A stretch of 64,000 nucleotides of DNA from GCA-2708415 sp964351905. Lineage in GTDB: Bacteria; Pseudomonadota; Alphaproteobacteria; Micavibrionales; Micavibrionaceae. The translations under genes were made by a program, and so were the position numbers. The stretch covers positions 23,213 through 87,212 of the forward strand of contig CAYGPG010000005.1 in the NCBI GenBank assembly GCA_964351905.1, read 5' to 3'. The notes under the pieces were generated by a model. That model was not told the origin of the DNA. It ran no database searches and was given only the letters and a program-made list of their open reading frames with translations. Shown here in pieces: positions 25,461 through 35,318 of this stretch (position 1 is the first letter of the stretch; each line of letters begins with the position of its first letter).

Positions 25461-27239
25461 ATGATTAACGTTAGAATACAAACACCAGAGGTTCAAAAAT
25501 TGTCACCAAAAATTACAGTCGTCGGCATCGGCGGAGCGGGCGGGAACGCCGTCAATAATATGATTTCATCAGGATTAGAAGGATGCGAGTTTTTAGTCTG
25601 CAACACAGACGCACAAGCCTTGGAAGGATCGCTTTGCGATAATACGCTTCAACTTGGCGCGCATGTGACGGGTGGATTGGGCGCAGGCGCAAAACCAGAA
25701 ATTGGTGAAAAGGCCGCGCATGAATCGCTTGATGAAGTGATGCAATATCTTGAAGGTTCAAACATGGCCTTCATTACTGCTGGTATGGGCGGTGGAACTG
25801 GTACAGGTGCCGCACCCGTGATTGCCAAAGCGTGTCGCGATAGCGGTATCTTAACCGTTGGTGTTGTGACCAAGCCGTTCCATTTCGAAGGAACACATCG
25901 CATGAAACAAGCCGAAGCCGGCATTGAAGAAATGCAAGGTTACGTTGATACATTGATTGTTATACCAAACCAGAATTTATTCCGTGTTGCGAATGAAAAA
26001 ACAACATTCGCCGAAGCCTTTAAAATGGCCGATGGCGTGTTGCAATCTGGTGTTCGTGGCGTCACAGATTTAATGGTGATGCCAGGTCTTATTAATCTTG
26101 ATTTTGCCGATATCCGCTCTGCAATGTTGGAGATGGGTAAAGCGATGATGGGAACAGGCGAGTCCGAAGGTGACCGTCGTGCGACCGAAGCCGCCGAAGC
26201 CGCAATTAATAATCCTTTGCTGGATGATGTCTCAATGAAAGGCGCACGCGGCGTTATTATTAATGTCACAGGTGGCCATGACATGACATTGTTTGAAGTT
26301 GATGAGGCCTGTAATCGTATCCGTGATGAAGTGGATCCGAATGCTAATATTATCTTTGGTTCGACTTTTGATGAGAAGTTAGATGGTAAAATGCGCGTTT
26401 CTGTTGTTGCAACAGGCATTGATGTGCAGGGGGCTTCCAAAACTATCGGCGGTACGAGCGGTGTTCGTGTAACAGCCATCGGTAAGCCTGCTGAAAAAAA
26501 AGAAGAGCCTAAAGTTCAAACAACTTCGGCTGGTATTCGTCCGCAAACAGAAGTGGCGCGTGCCATGACATTGAATGCGCGTCAAGAATCTGCGTCTAAA
26601 ACGACAATGGCGCAACCTAATGCAACGGCGCAAAAATCAGATATGTTGAATCAGCAAGAATACCATGCTGCTTCTTCTGTTTCCTCGTCTTTACGTGGCT
26701 CAATCCATCAGGGGAGTTTTATTCCTCCAAGCCCTGTTGTGCCTGCCCCACAAGATGATGTTGCTTATGCGCCTGCGGCGGCTCAATATGCTGCGCCTGT
26801 TCAAACACAACAATATCAGGCTCCGCAATCATATGCACCGCAACAACAAGAAGCGGCACCCATGACGGCACAACGTCCTGTTCCCGTTCAACAGTCACAA
26901 AGTGAAACATCCCAACGCCTTATCTTGACTCCACCTGTTCCTGGCGCGCATAACGCAGAAAGACGCAAAACACCGTCTTTGTTTGAGCGTATTACAGGTG
27001 CCTTTGATCAATATAAAGAAGAGCGTGAGGAGCGCGAAGAAGCGTCATCTCAAGGCTCTGGTTCTCAAGATGGGTCTGCAAGCGGTTCAACGGGCGGTTT
27101 CCATGCGCCACGCACTGGAAATGCTCAAGCGGCACCGGCACCGTCACAAGGTCAGTTGAATATTGAATCTCCTGCGGCGCCGAAGGCTAACGAAGATGAC
27201 CTCGATATTCCTGCTTTCTTACGCAGACAAGCGAATTAA
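25461..27239 (+). CDS. ftsZ: Cell division GTPase FtsZ
   Basis: A 592-residue FtsZ, the tubulin-like GTPase that forms the division ring. The GTP-binding motif GGGTGTGAAPVIAK is near residue 109 and VVGIGGAGGNAVNNM near 21. The T7-loop region (VMPGLINLDFADIR) is near 211. The globular part ends at about 345. A linker of roughly 230 residues rich in Gln, Ala, Pro and Ser follows, much longer than in E. coli but common in alphaproteobacteria. The C-terminal peptide DIPAFLRRQ binds FtsA and other partners. GGAGGT stands 11 bases before the ATG, and the gene is closed by a strong terminator. Confidence 0.97.
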   Translation: MINVRIQTPEVQKLSPKITVVGIGGAGGNAVNNMISSGLEGCEFLVCNTDAQALEGSLCDNTLQLGAHVTGGLGAGAKPEIGEKAAHESLDEVMQYLEGSNMAFITAGMGGGTGTGAAPVIAKACRDSGILTVGVVTKPFHFEGTHRMKQAEAGIEEMQGYVDTLIVIPNQNLFRVANEKTTFAEAFKMADGVLQSGVRGVTDLMVMPGLINLDFADIRSAMLEMGKAMMGTGESEGDRRATEAAEAAINNPLLDDVSMKGARGVIINVTGGHDMTLFEVDEACNRIRDEVDPNANIIFGSTFDEKLDGKMRVSVVATGIDVQGASKTIGGTSGVRVTAIGKPAEKKEEPKVQTTSAGIRPQTEVARAMTLNARQESASKTTMAQPNATAQKSDMLNQQEYHAASSVSSSLRGSIHQGSFIPPSPVVPAPQDDVAYAPAAAQYAAPVQTQQYQAPQSYAPQQQEAAPMTAQRPVPVQQSQSETSQRLILTPPVPGAHNAERRKTPSLFERITGAFDQYKEEREEREEASSQGSGSQDGSASGSTGGFHAPRTGNAQAAPAPSQGQLNIESPAAPKANEDDLDIPAFLRRQAN

Positions 27240-27290
27240 CATTTCCTTTTAAAAGAATTTGTCTGGTGTCCTCCAGATAATAGACTTATA

Positions 27291-27316
27291 GAGGCTCTTC
27301 GGAGCCTCTTTTTTTT
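27291..27316 (+). terminator. Rho-independent terminator after ftsZ
   Basis: GAGGCTC and GAGCCTC pair around a TTCG tetraloop (27291-27308) and are followed by eight Ts. This marks the end of the dcw transcript before lpxC. Confidence 0.92.
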
Positions 27317-27399
27317 ATGTGTAACATTGGGCAACATAGTGTGATTTTATTCTGGCCAGAGCCTTCTGTAGAGTAAGAAGTGTAATAAAGGTTAGAAAA

Positions 27400-28320
27400 A
27401 TGCAAAAAACACTATCAAACATCGCGAAAATTCAGGGCATGGGGCTTCATTCAGGCGTGACCGTGTCTTTGGAAATTCACCCCGCTGGTGTGGATCACGG
27501 TATTGTTTTTGAGCGTACAGATTTAAACGCGTCTGAAAATCGTATTCCTGCCCTATGGAGCAATGTTGTAAATACTAAGCTTTGTAGTGTGATTGGGAAC
27601 GAGCACGGCGCAACGGTTAGCACGATTGAGCACCTGATGGCGGCGTTACGTGGTTTGGGCGTTGACAATGCCTTAATCACAATCAATGCAGGCGAAGTGC
27701 CTATTTTAGATGGTAGTTCTATTGCTTTTATTAAAGCAATTGATGCGGCGGGTATTGCGACCCAAGACGCACCGAGAAAAGCCATTCGTGTTTTGAAAGA
27801 TGTGGTTTTTGAAGATAACGGACGTCAGGTGAAGTTATCACCGTCTGCTGTTCCCGTTTATACAGGTCGAATCGACTATGATAATCCAACGATTGGCTCT
27901 CAGAAATATGAGATGAATCTGGTGAATGGTAATTTCAGGCATGATATCGCGGATTGCCGCACCTTCTGTTTGAAAACGGACATTGATGTGATGCAAGCCA
28001 ATGGTTTGGCGTTGGGTGGCACTTTGGATAACGCGGTTGTTGTTGATGATAGTGGCGTGATGAATAAAGAGGGTTTACGCTGTGAAACAGAATTTATTCG
28101 TCATAAAATTTTGGATGCGATTGGTGATTTGGCCTTGGCGGGCGGTCTTATTTTAGGGCGTTATGAAGGTGTTCGCGGCGGCCACGAAATGAACAATAAA
28201 GCCCTTCATGCTTTATTCAGCGATCCTTCTAATTATGAATATATTGATCTACATATTGAATTTGAAAATGAATCTCCTTTATTTTACGAAGAGCCAGAAA
28301 AACAAGTTGTTTCAAGCTGA
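27400..28320 (+). CDS. lpxC: UDP-3-O-acyl-GlcNAc deacetylase LpxC
   Basis: A 306-residue zinc enzyme that performs the committed step of lipid A synthesis, so the organism makes lipopolysaccharide. The zinc and catalytic residues lie in STIEHLMAALRG (about 75), FIRHKILDAIGDLAL (about 232) and GGHEMNNKALHAL (about 259). GLHSGV near residue 16 is the typical N-terminal motif. It follows ftsZ as in most proteobacteria but after a terminator, so it is transcribed separately and has its own terminator. Confidence 0.97.
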   Translation: MQKTLSNIAKIQGMGLHSGVTVSLEIHPAGVDHGIVFERTDLNASENRIPALWSNVVNTKLCSVIGNEHGATVSTIEHLMAALRGLGVDNALITINAGEVPILDGSSIAFIKAIDAAGIATQDAPRKAIRVLKDVVFEDNGRQVKLSPSAVPVYTGRIDYDNPTIGSQKYEMNLVNGNFRHDIADCRTFCLKTDIDVMQANGLALGGTLDNAVVVDDSGVMNKEGLRCETEFIRHKILDAIGDLALAGGLILGRYEGVRGGHEMNNKALHALFSDPSNYEYIDLHIEFENESPLFYEEPEKQVVSS

Positions 28321-28349
28321 GCTAGTACTTTGTAAAAAATGTGAACTTT

Positions 28350-28382
28350 AGGGCTAATCAGAAGGGTTAGCCCTTTTATTTT
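28350..28382 (+). terminator. Rho-independent terminator after lpxC
   Basis: AGGGCTAA (28350-28357) pairs with TTAGCCCT (28367-28374). A TTTATTTT tail follows. Confidence 0.85.
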
Positions 28383-28409
28383 GCCTAAAATAGCGCTATT
28401 TATAAGCTT

Positions 28410-29243
28410 ATGCAGACAAAATATTTATATTTGGTTTTAGTGGGGCTGAGCTTAACGCTGAGCGCTTGTGGCGGAAAAGGCAAAGAAGTGGCTATTGCCG
28501 AAGAACAAGCCGTAAAACCCGTTGAAGAATTATACAATGAAGCAGCAGATGCGCTTGATGCGGAAGAATATAATCGTGCCGCTCGTTTGTTTGAGGATGT
28601 TGAACGTCAATATCCTTATTCCAAGTGGGCCACAAAGGCACAATTAATGGCGGCTTTTGCGGCCTATCAGAACGATAATTACGATGAAGCCGTTTTCGCG
28701 ATTGATCGTTTTACGGAATTGCACCCAGGCAATGAAGATATTGACTATGCTTACTATTTAAAAGCATTGGCTTTCTATGAGCAGATATCTGATGTGGCCC
28801 GTGATCAAGCGATGACAGAAGAGGCGCTCAAGGCATTTGATACACTTATTACGCGTTTTCCCAATAGTGAATATACAAGAGACTCTAAGTTAAAAAGAGA
28901 TTTAACGCTTGATCACTTAGCAGGGAAAGAAATGGAAATTGGCCGTTATTATTTGAACCGCAATCAGATGAATGCCGCAATAAACCGCTTCCGTACAGTT
29001 GTAAAAAAATACCAAACGACGACGCATACGCCAGAGGCTCTTCACCGTTTAGTTGAAGCTTATTTAACACTGGGATTGAAAACAGAAGCAACACGCGTGG
29101 CAGCAGTTTTAGGTCATAACTATCCAGGATCAAAATGGTATGAGAGAAGCTATAGTATTTTGGATGAAGAGGCCAGACAGGAAATAATAGAGGGACGCTC
29201 CTTCCTAGATAAGACCGTTGATTCCCTCTTTAGGCCAGAATAA
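28410..29243 (+). CDS. bamD: Outer membrane assembly lipoprotein BamD
   Basis: A 277-residue lipoprotein of the BAM complex, which inserts beta-barrel proteins into the outer membrane. The signal peptide ends in the lipobox LSAC, giving lipidated C20. The mature part consists of five TPR-like helix pairs. Examples are LYNEAADALDAEEYNRAARLF, cited here as a landmark at about 42-62, and VERQYPYSKWATKAQLM after it. Length and architecture match BamD/ComL. It lies 14 bp before recN. Confidence 0.92.
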   Translation: MQTKYLYLVLVGLSLTLSACGGKGKEVAIAEEQAVKPVEELYNEAADALDAEEYNRAARLFEDVERQYPYSKWATKAQLMAAFAAYQNDNYDEAVFAIDRFTELHPGNEDIDYAYYLKALAFYEQISDVARDQAMTEEALKAFDTLITRFPNSEYTRDSKLKRDLTLDHLAGKEMEIGRYYLNRNQMNAAINRFRTVVKKYQTTTHTPEALHRLVEAYLTLGLKTEATRVAAVLGHNYPGSKWYERSYSILDEEARQEIIEGRSFLDKTVDSLFRPE

Positions 29244-29257
29244 GAAAGAGCGGGAAC

Positions 29258-30928
29258 ATGCTCGCAAGCCTTACAATAAAAAATATTGTTCTTATTGATC
29301 ATTTGGTAATTAATTTTGCAAATGGCCTGAGTGCGTTGACTGGAGAAACAGGCGCGGGGAAATCAATTTTATTAGATTCTCTTGGTCTTACGCTTGGAGC
29401 TAGATCTGACTCTAGTTTAGTACGTCATGGTGAAGGCCAGGCAAGTGTAAGTGCTGTTTTTGATATTGAGGAACAACATGTTCTTGAAAATTTTTTCAAA
29501 GACAATGATCTTGAATTTGAAACATCACTAATTTTAAGACGTATCTTGAACAAAGACGGTAGATCAAAAGCTTTTGTCAATGATCAGCCAATCAGTATTG
29601 GTTTGTTAAAGAAAATCGGTGAAAAATTGGTTGAGATTCACGGCCAATTTGATACGCACAACCTTCTTAATCCTTCTACACATATTGATATGTTGGATGG
29701 ATATATGAACGAAAAAGATAAATTAGTAGCACTAAAACTTAGCTACAAGGAATGGAAGCAAGCCAAAAGAGATTTGAATCAAGCACAAAACAAAATGCAA
29801 CAAGCACGGGAAGAAGAGGAATATTTAAGAAGTTCTCTCGAGGATTTAGATGCCCTTGATTGTAAAAATGATGAGGAAGAAAAGCTTACAAATTTGCGTG
29901 ATCAGCTTATGCGTAGAGAACAAATATTTGAGAACTTAGGCTTGGCACAAAATGATATAAATCAAATAGAAACGTTATCAGGCAACGTTTGGAAATATTT
30001 GGAGCGCATAGGTGAGCCAGCGTCTCAAAGCATTGAGGCTATGGAACGCGCTCATTCTGAAATTCAAGAAGTTACGGCTTCATTGACAAATTTGGCAGAA
30101 GAAATCCAGACAAGTGAATATTCTTTAGAGGAAATAGATGATCGTCTTCATGCCTTAAAAGCACAAGCAAGAAAGCATCAATGCTCTATTGATTTTTTAC
30201 CACAAAAACGAGATGAAATTGCAAAAGCGTTAAACTCAATAGAAAATGAAGATCAGTTTCTTGCTGACCTTATTAAGAAAACGGAAGAGAAGAAAAATAG
30301 CTACTATTCAAAAGCACAAAAAATTTCTACTCTTCGTAAAAAACACGCAAAAACATTAGAGCAGGCGATTGCGAAAGAGCTTGCACCTTTAAAGTTAGAA
30401 AAAGCAAGGTTTGAAATCGAAATACAAGACTTAGAAGAAGATCAATGGACAGCATTAGGGCAAGACCAGGTACGTTTTCTTGTCGCAACGAATCCTGGCG
30501 CGGCGGCGGGGGCTTTAAATAAAGTTGCATCTGGTGGTGAATTATCACGTCTTATGTTGGCTCTTAAAGTTGTTCTTGCCGAAGTCGGTATATCACATAG
30601 TCTTGTTTTTGATGAAGTGGATAGCGGTATAGGTGGCGCTACAGCTGCCGCAGTAGGAGAGCGTTTGGCACGTCTAGCTCAGCATAGGCAAATATTGGTC
30701 GTAACGCATTCCCCACAAGTAGCGGCAATGGCGCAACATCACTGGATCGTATCAAAAACGGGAGATAAAAAGCTTTCAACGACAATTCATGAATTAAGTC
30801 AATTTGAAGCGAGACAGGAAGAAATTGCGCGTATGTTGTCAGGCTCTAAAATTACAGCTGAAGCACGGGCAGCGGCCAATAAGCTATTGGAAAGTCAAAA
30901 TATAATCGATAAGAAAAACGTCGCGTAA
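29258..30928 (+). CDS. recN: DNA repair protein RecN
   Basis: A 556-residue SMC-like ATPase that acts in double-strand break repair. Walker A (TGETGAGKSILLD) is at about 28-40. Long coiled-coil arms run from about 150 to 380. The C-terminal ATPase half has ASGGELSRLMLALK (signature, about 426) and LVFDEVDSGIGG (Walker B, about 450). VVTHSPQVAA follows near 485. The stop overlaps the ligA start by one base (TAATG). The bamD-recN-ligA order after lpxC is common in alphaproteobacteria. Confidence 0.96.
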   Translation: MLASLTIKNIVLIDHLVINFANGLSALTGETGAGKSILLDSLGLTLGARSDSSLVRHGEGQASVSAVFDIEEQHVLENFFKDNDLEFETSLILRRILNKDGRSKAFVNDQPISIGLLKKIGEKLVEIHGQFDTHNLLNPSTHIDMLDGYMNEKDKLVALKLSYKEWKQAKRDLNQAQNKMQQAREEEEYLRSSLEDLDALDCKNDEEEKLTNLRDQLMRREQIFENLGLAQNDINQIETLSGNVWKYLERIGEPASQSIEAMERAHSEIQEVTASLTNLAEEIQTSEYSLEEIDDRLHALKAQARKHQCSIDFLPQKRDEIAKALNSIENEDQFLADLIKKTEEKKNSYYSKAQKISTLRKKHAKTLEQAIAKELAPLKLEKARFEIEIQDLEEDQWTALGQDQVRFLVATNPGAAAGALNKVASGGELSRLMLALKVVLAEVGISHSLVFDEVDSGIGGATAAAVGERLARLAQHRQILVVTHSPQVAAMAQHHWIVSKTGDKKLSTTIHELSQFEARQEEIARMLSGSKITAEARAAANKLLESQNIIDKKNVA

Positions 30929-33006
30929 TGAATCAGTCTTCGAATTTATTTGATTTTGATAACGCAAAAAATCGTCATAAAGAACTTTCAAAAGAAATTC
31001 TTAAACATGATCAAAAATATTATGATGACGATAACCCAGAGTTGTCAGATTCAGATTACGACGCATTAAGACAAGAGCTTTTAGAAATTGAGAATAAATA
31101 TCCTGAGCTCATAAGTAAAAATAGCCCTAGCCAGAAAGTAGGTATAAAGCCATCTAAAGGTTTTAAAAAAATAAAACATAAAGTCCCAATGCTTTCGCTG
31201 GGCAATGTTTTTAGTGAAGAGGATCTAAATGATTTTTTGCAGCGTGTTCGTAAGTTCCTTGGTGTAAGTGATAGTGAAGTTTTAGAAATTGCGGCAGAGC
31301 CCAAGATTGATGGCCTTTCTTGCTCTATTCGCTATGAAAAAGGTGAACTTATATATGCAGCGACACGAGGTGATGGTTATGAAGGCGAGGATATAACAGA
31401 AAATGTCAAAACAATCTCAGATATTCCACATCAGCTAAAAGGTAATTATCCAGATATTCTTGAAATACGGGGCGAGGTTTATATGCGTCGTGATGATTTT
31501 TTGAAATTAAATGAAAAGCAAGAAGAACAAAAAAAACAAAAATTTGCCAATCCACGTAATGCGGCGGCTGGAAGTTTAAGGCAATTGGATACTAAAATAA
31601 CAGCGAGCCGCCCACTTTACTTCTTTGGCTATGCTTTGGGTGAGATTAGTGATAACAATTTTAAAACACAGTGGAAAATGAGAGAGTCAATTGCTTCGTG
31701 GGGATTTTCAGAGGCAAAACCTGCGGCTTTGTGTTCTAGTTTAGAAGAAATTTTAGAATATTATAACCTAATTAATGAGCAACGTGCTGGCCTAAATTAT
31801 GAAATTGATGGTGTCGTATATAAAGTCAATAATTTGAATTACCAAGAGCGATTAGGTTTCGTCTCCCGCGCGCCAAGGTGGGCGACGGCACATAAATTCC
31901 CAGCAGAAAAAGCAGTTACAGTTTTAAAAGATATTGATATTCAAGTGGGAAGAACAGGTGTGTTGACCCCTGTTGCTCGACTGGAGCCTATTACAGTTGG
32001 AGGCGTTGTTGTATCAAATGCAACTCTTCACAACGAAGATGAAATACGGCGTAAAGATGCGCGTATAGGAGATCATGTGACGATACAACGTGCTGGTGAT
32101 GTGATTCCACAAGTGGTAAATGTCCTTTTGGATAAAAGACCTGGAAATACACAGCCCTATAAATTTCCGCATACGTGCCCTGTTTGCAATTCACAGGCTA
32201 TTCGTGAAGAGGGCGAGGTCGCATGGCGTTGTACTGGAGGTTTGATTTGTGATGCCCAAGCCGTTGAGCGTTTAAAACATTTTGTAAGCCGATTGGCTTT
32301 TGATATTGATGGGTTGGGCGCTAAAATTATTCAACAATTTTGGGAAGAAGGATTAATAAAAAATCCTGCAGATATATTTACATTGGAAAAGCGGGATCAA
32401 TTATCCCTCACTAAAATTAGGAATAGGGAAGGTTGGGGAGAGACTTCAGCTCAAAATTTATTTCAATCTGTTCGTGATAGCCGTGAGATAGATTTTAATA
32501 GATTTATTTATGCCCTTGGTATTCGACAAATAGGCGAAGCAACAGCCAAGCGTCTGGCTGCTTTTTATCAAAATTTAGATATGCTGACATCTAAAATGAT
32601 AGAAGCACAAAATCACGAAAACCAAGCTTATGAGGATTTGATTAATATTGAGGACATTGGGCCGTCAACAGCAGATGATTTGATAGGATTTTTCAGTGAA
32701 CCCCATAATCAAGACATATTAAGGGCGTTGGAAGAGCATGTAGAGATTAAGCCTTATAAAGCACCAAGTGATTTAAACGAAGCCGTATCTGGCAAAACTG
32801 TTGTTTTTACGGGAACATTAACAAAATTTACACGGGCAGAAGCTAAAGCGAAGGCAGAAAACCTTGGAGTAAAAGTCGCTGGATCTGTTTCAAAGAAAAC
32901 GGATTATTTAGTTGCTGGAGAAGATGCAGGATCAAAATTAAAAAAAGCCAAGGAGTTGGAGGTTGAGATTTTAAGCGAAGATGATTGGCTTAATTTGATT
33001 GCTTAA
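30928..33006 (+). CDS. ligA: NAD-dependent DNA ligase LigA
   Basis: A 692-residue NAD+-dependent DNA ligase that seals nicks in replication and repair. The adenylation motif KIDG gives catalytic K126. The Ia domain (DDDNPELSDSDYD) is near residue 33 and the OB fold follows the RATRGDG-like motif (AATRGDG, about 144). The zinc finger has cysteines in CPVCNS and its following CTGGLICDA (about 415-440). HhH repeats and a C-terminal BRCT domain (about 617-692) complete a full-length enzyme. Its 3' end overlaps the convergent hydrolase gene by 17 bp. Confidence 0.97.
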   Translation: MNQSSNLFDFDNAKNRHKELSKEILKHDQKYYDDDNPELSDSDYDALRQELLEIENKYPELISKNSPSQKVGIKPSKGFKKIKHKVPMLSLGNVFSEEDLNDFLQRVRKFLGVSDSEVLEIAAEPKIDGLSCSIRYEKGELIYAATRGDGYEGEDITENVKTISDIPHQLKGNYPDILEIRGEVYMRRDDFLKLNEKQEEQKKQKFANPRNAAAGSLRQLDTKITASRPLYFFGYALGEISDNNFKTQWKMRESIASWGFSEAKPAALCSSLEEILEYYNLINEQRAGLNYEIDGVVYKVNNLNYQERLGFVSRAPRWATAHKFPAEKAVTVLKDIDIQVGRTGVLTPVARLEPITVGGVVVSNATLHNEDEIRRKDARIGDHVTIQRAGDVIPQVVNVLLDKRPGNTQPYKFPHTCPVCNSQAIREEGEVAWRCTGGLICDAQAVERLKHFVSRLAFDIDGLGAKIIQQFWEEGLIKNPADIFTLEKRDQLSLTKIRNREGWGETSAQNLFQSVRDSREIDFNRFIYALGIRQIGEATAKRLAAFYQNLDMLTSKMIEAQNHENQAYEDLINIEDIGPSTADDLIGFFSEPHNQDILRALEEHVEIKPYKAPSDLNEAVSGKTVVFTGTLTKFTRAEAKAKAENLGVKVAGSVSKKTDYLVAGEDAGSKLKKAKELEVEILSEDDWLNLIA

Positions 33007-33928
33007 AAAACTCCAATGTTTTGTTCAAAAATTGATCACGAATGTCATCTGTTTCCATTAAGATTTCATGCTTTGAATTTTTCAGCTTTAATAATTTTGC
33101 ATTTTTCACAATTCTAGCGGCTCTAACAACATATTTGTTGTCGATTAAGCTCTCTTTTTGGGCGTAAGCAAAAAAAATAGGAATTTCTATTTTTCTTAAA
33201 TTAGATTTGCGTTTTAGTAGCCTTATTGATCTTAAACTCTCACAAAGCCATTTTAAAGTTGCGTTTCCAACCTGTAATGCGGAGTCTTTTCTGCTCCAAT
33301 CTTGGTGTATTTTACTGCGGATTGGATCAGAGCTAAAAATATCTTTTCCTTTTTTCTCTCGTGCTTCTTCATGCCAATCTTGGCCGCCAGGAACGTAGGC
33401 TGTCTTGTTATAATTAAAGAGGCAAGCAAGCCAACAAGGGAAATATCTTAAAGATTTTATGCCAAGCATAGGTGCAGATAAACTGGCGGCACTTATATTG
33501 TGGTCTTTTTCAATCAAATAACGAAGCGCGATGTGTCCCCCCATGGAATGCCCTAGAAAATAAAGTTTTGTATTTGTTTTTATTTCATTTTGGATAAAGA
33601 AATGAAGATCAGAAATGTCAGTCTCATATCCATTAGAATATCGCTTATGGCTGTTATCAGTGAAGCGTGTAGAGCGCCCTTGGTAGGCCCAATCCATGAT
33701 AAAAACGTTATAGCCGTTATCGTTTAAAAACTTAGTTGTCTCAATGTATTTTTCACTAAATTCACTTAAGCCTGGAAGGCAAATGACTGTACCGATAGGT
33801 GCTTGAATGAGCGAGTAGCTGTAGTGAATTGAGTGATTTGTTTCAGGATTTAAAAAACCACCCGTTTTCCAAATAGAATTTGGTAGAAAACGTTCTTCGA
33901 GCTCAGGAGTAGGGTATGGATATCCCAT
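32990..33928 (-). CDS. Alpha/beta hydrolase, lysophospholipase-like (S33 family)
   Basis: A 312-residue alpha/beta hydrolase of the serine aminopeptidase_S33/monoacylglycerol-lipase type. The nucleophile elbow is GHSMGG (about residue 122). VICLPGLSEFSEKY precedes it as the oxyanion-side loop. The late acid and histidine probably lie in FAYAQKESLIDNKYV and LKNSKHEILMETD. No signal peptide is present. The substrate is likely a lysophospholipid or monoacylglycerol, by family only. It is 6 bp downstream of pntB on the same strand, so it may be the last gene of that operon. Confidence 0.82.
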   Translation of the reverse strand: MGYPYPTPELEERFLPNSIWKTGGFLNPETNHSIHYSYSLIQAPIGTVICLPGLSEFSEKYIETTKFLNDNGYNVFIMDWAYQGRSTRFTDNSHKRYSNGYETDISDLHFFIQNEIKTNTKLYFLGHSMGGHIALRYLIEKDHNISAASLSAPMLGIKSLRYFPCWLACLFNYNKTAYVPGGQDWHEEAREKKGKDIFSSDPIRSKIHQDWSRKDSALQVGNATLKWLCESLRSIRLLKRKSNLRKIEIPIFFAYAQKESLIDNKYVVRAARIVKNAKLLKLKNSKHEILMETDDIRDQFLNKTLEFFKQSN

Positions 33929-33934
33929 GAAATA

Positions 33935-35317
33935 CTATTCCATTGCTTTGACTATATTTTCTGTCATCTTCTTAGCATCATCCAATAACATATAGGTATT
34001 ATCTTGATAGAAAAGTGGATTATCAATACCAGCGTAACCAGATCCCATTGAGCGTTTAACGAATAAAACAGTTTTTGTTTTTTCAACATCTAAAACCGGC
34101 ATCCCATAGATAGGTGAGGTACTATCATTCTTTGCGGCAGGGTTTGTAATATCGTTGGCCCCAATGACATAGGCGACATCAGCTTGCGCAAAGTCACGAT
34201 TAATATCTTCAAGTTCAAAGACTTCGTCATATGGCACGTTGGCTTCTGCAAGCAGAACATTCATGTGTCCAGGCATACGCCCAGCAACAGGGTGAATGGC
34301 ATAGGTGACTTCAACACCTTCTTCTTTTAACTTGTCTGCAAGTTCGCGCACAACATGCTGAGCCTGTGCGACAGCCATACCATAGCCTGGCACGATAATC
34401 ACTTTTGAAGCGTTTTGCATGATGAATGCTGCATCCTCTGCTGAACCAATCTTTGCATGACGATCACCCATATCTTGTGCGCTTGAAGTTTGTTCTGTGC
34501 CAAAACCACCTAGAATGACGCTGATAAAAGAACGGTTCATTGCCTTACACATGATGTAAGAAAGAATAGCGCCTGAAGCACCGACGAGTGCTCCTGTGAT
34601 AATGAGAAGGTTATTTTGCAGCGTGAAGCCAATTCCTGCGGCCGCCCAGCCAGAGTAAGAATTAAGCATTGATACGATGACCGGCATATCTGCGCCGCCA
34701 ATAGGAATGATCATAAGCACGCCAAGTAAAGCCGATAAGAGTATTAGTGCCCAAAAAACAGTAATGCTTTCCGTTACGCAAAGCATAACGATTAAAATCG
34801 CCATAAGAGCACCAAGGGCAGCATTTAAAAAATGTTGCTTATAGAAAGTGACGGGTTTTCCTGTAATGACGCCTTGTAATTTTCCCCATGCAATGATGGA
34901 TCCAGTAAATGTGATGGCACCAATGGCAATCCCTAAAGACATCTCGATAAGGCTTGCTGTATGAATGTCTCCAGCTATACCAATATTATATGCTTCTGGA
35001 TTAAAGAAAGCAGCAACACCGACAAGAACAGCAGCCAAACCAACGAGGGAGTGAAAAGCTGCGACAAGTTGAGGGAGTGCCGTCATTTCAATTTTCTTGG
35101 CAATGACTGTACCGATAGAACCGCCAATGGCGATTCCTGCGATAATAAGAAACCACGAATGTGCAGCAACGATTAGTGTTGTAACGATAGCGATTGCCAT
35201 ACCTGCAATACCAAAAGTCACCCCTTGGCGTGCTGTTTCAGGCCCAGATAATCCGCGCAAAGCCATGATGAAGCAGATCGAAGAAATAAGATAAGCGAGT
35301 GTAGATAGAGCGTCCAT
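33935..35317 (-). CDS. pntB: NAD(P) transhydrogenase beta subunit PntB
   Basis: A 460-residue subunit of the proton-translocating transhydrogenase. It provides transmembrane helices of domain II (about 1-270, nine hydrophobic segments) and the NADP(H)-binding domain III (about 285-460). Domain III shows VPGYGMAVAQAQH and HPVAGRMPGHMNVLLAEA. GANDITNPAA and GMPVLDV also occur there. The enzyme uses the proton gradient to make NADPH from NADH. It starts one base after the stop of the 80-residue gene, in a tight operon pntAA-pntAB-orf80-pntB. Confidence 0.97.
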   Translation of the reverse strand: MDALSTLAYLISSICFIMALRGLSGPETARQGVTFGIAGMAIAIVTTLIVAAHSWFLIIAGIAIGGSIGTVIAKKIEMTALPQLVAAFHSLVGLAAVLVGVAAFFNPEAYNIGIAGDIHTASLIEMSLGIAIGAITFTGSIIAWGKLQGVITGKPVTFYKQHFLNAALGALMAILIVMLCVTESITVFWALILLSALLGVLMIIPIGGADMPVIVSMLNSYSGWAAAGIGFTLQNNLLIITGALVGASGAILSYIMCKAMNRSFISVILGGFGTEQTSSAQDMGDRHAKIGSAEDAAFIMQNASKVIIVPGYGMAVAQAQHVVRELADKLKEEGVEVTYAIHPVAGRMPGHMNVLLAEANVPYDEVFELEDINRDFAQADVAYVIGANDITNPAAKNDSTSPIYGMPVLDVEKTKTVLFVKRSMGSGYAGIDNPLFYQDNTYMLLDDAKKMTENIVKAME

Positions 35318-35318
35318 T

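Noticed and set aside
25940..26479. 179-codon open frame antisense to ftsZ
   Set aside because: It mirrors highly conserved ftsZ codons; the Ser/Thr/Pro-rich product and lack of a ribosome site mark it as a shadow frame.
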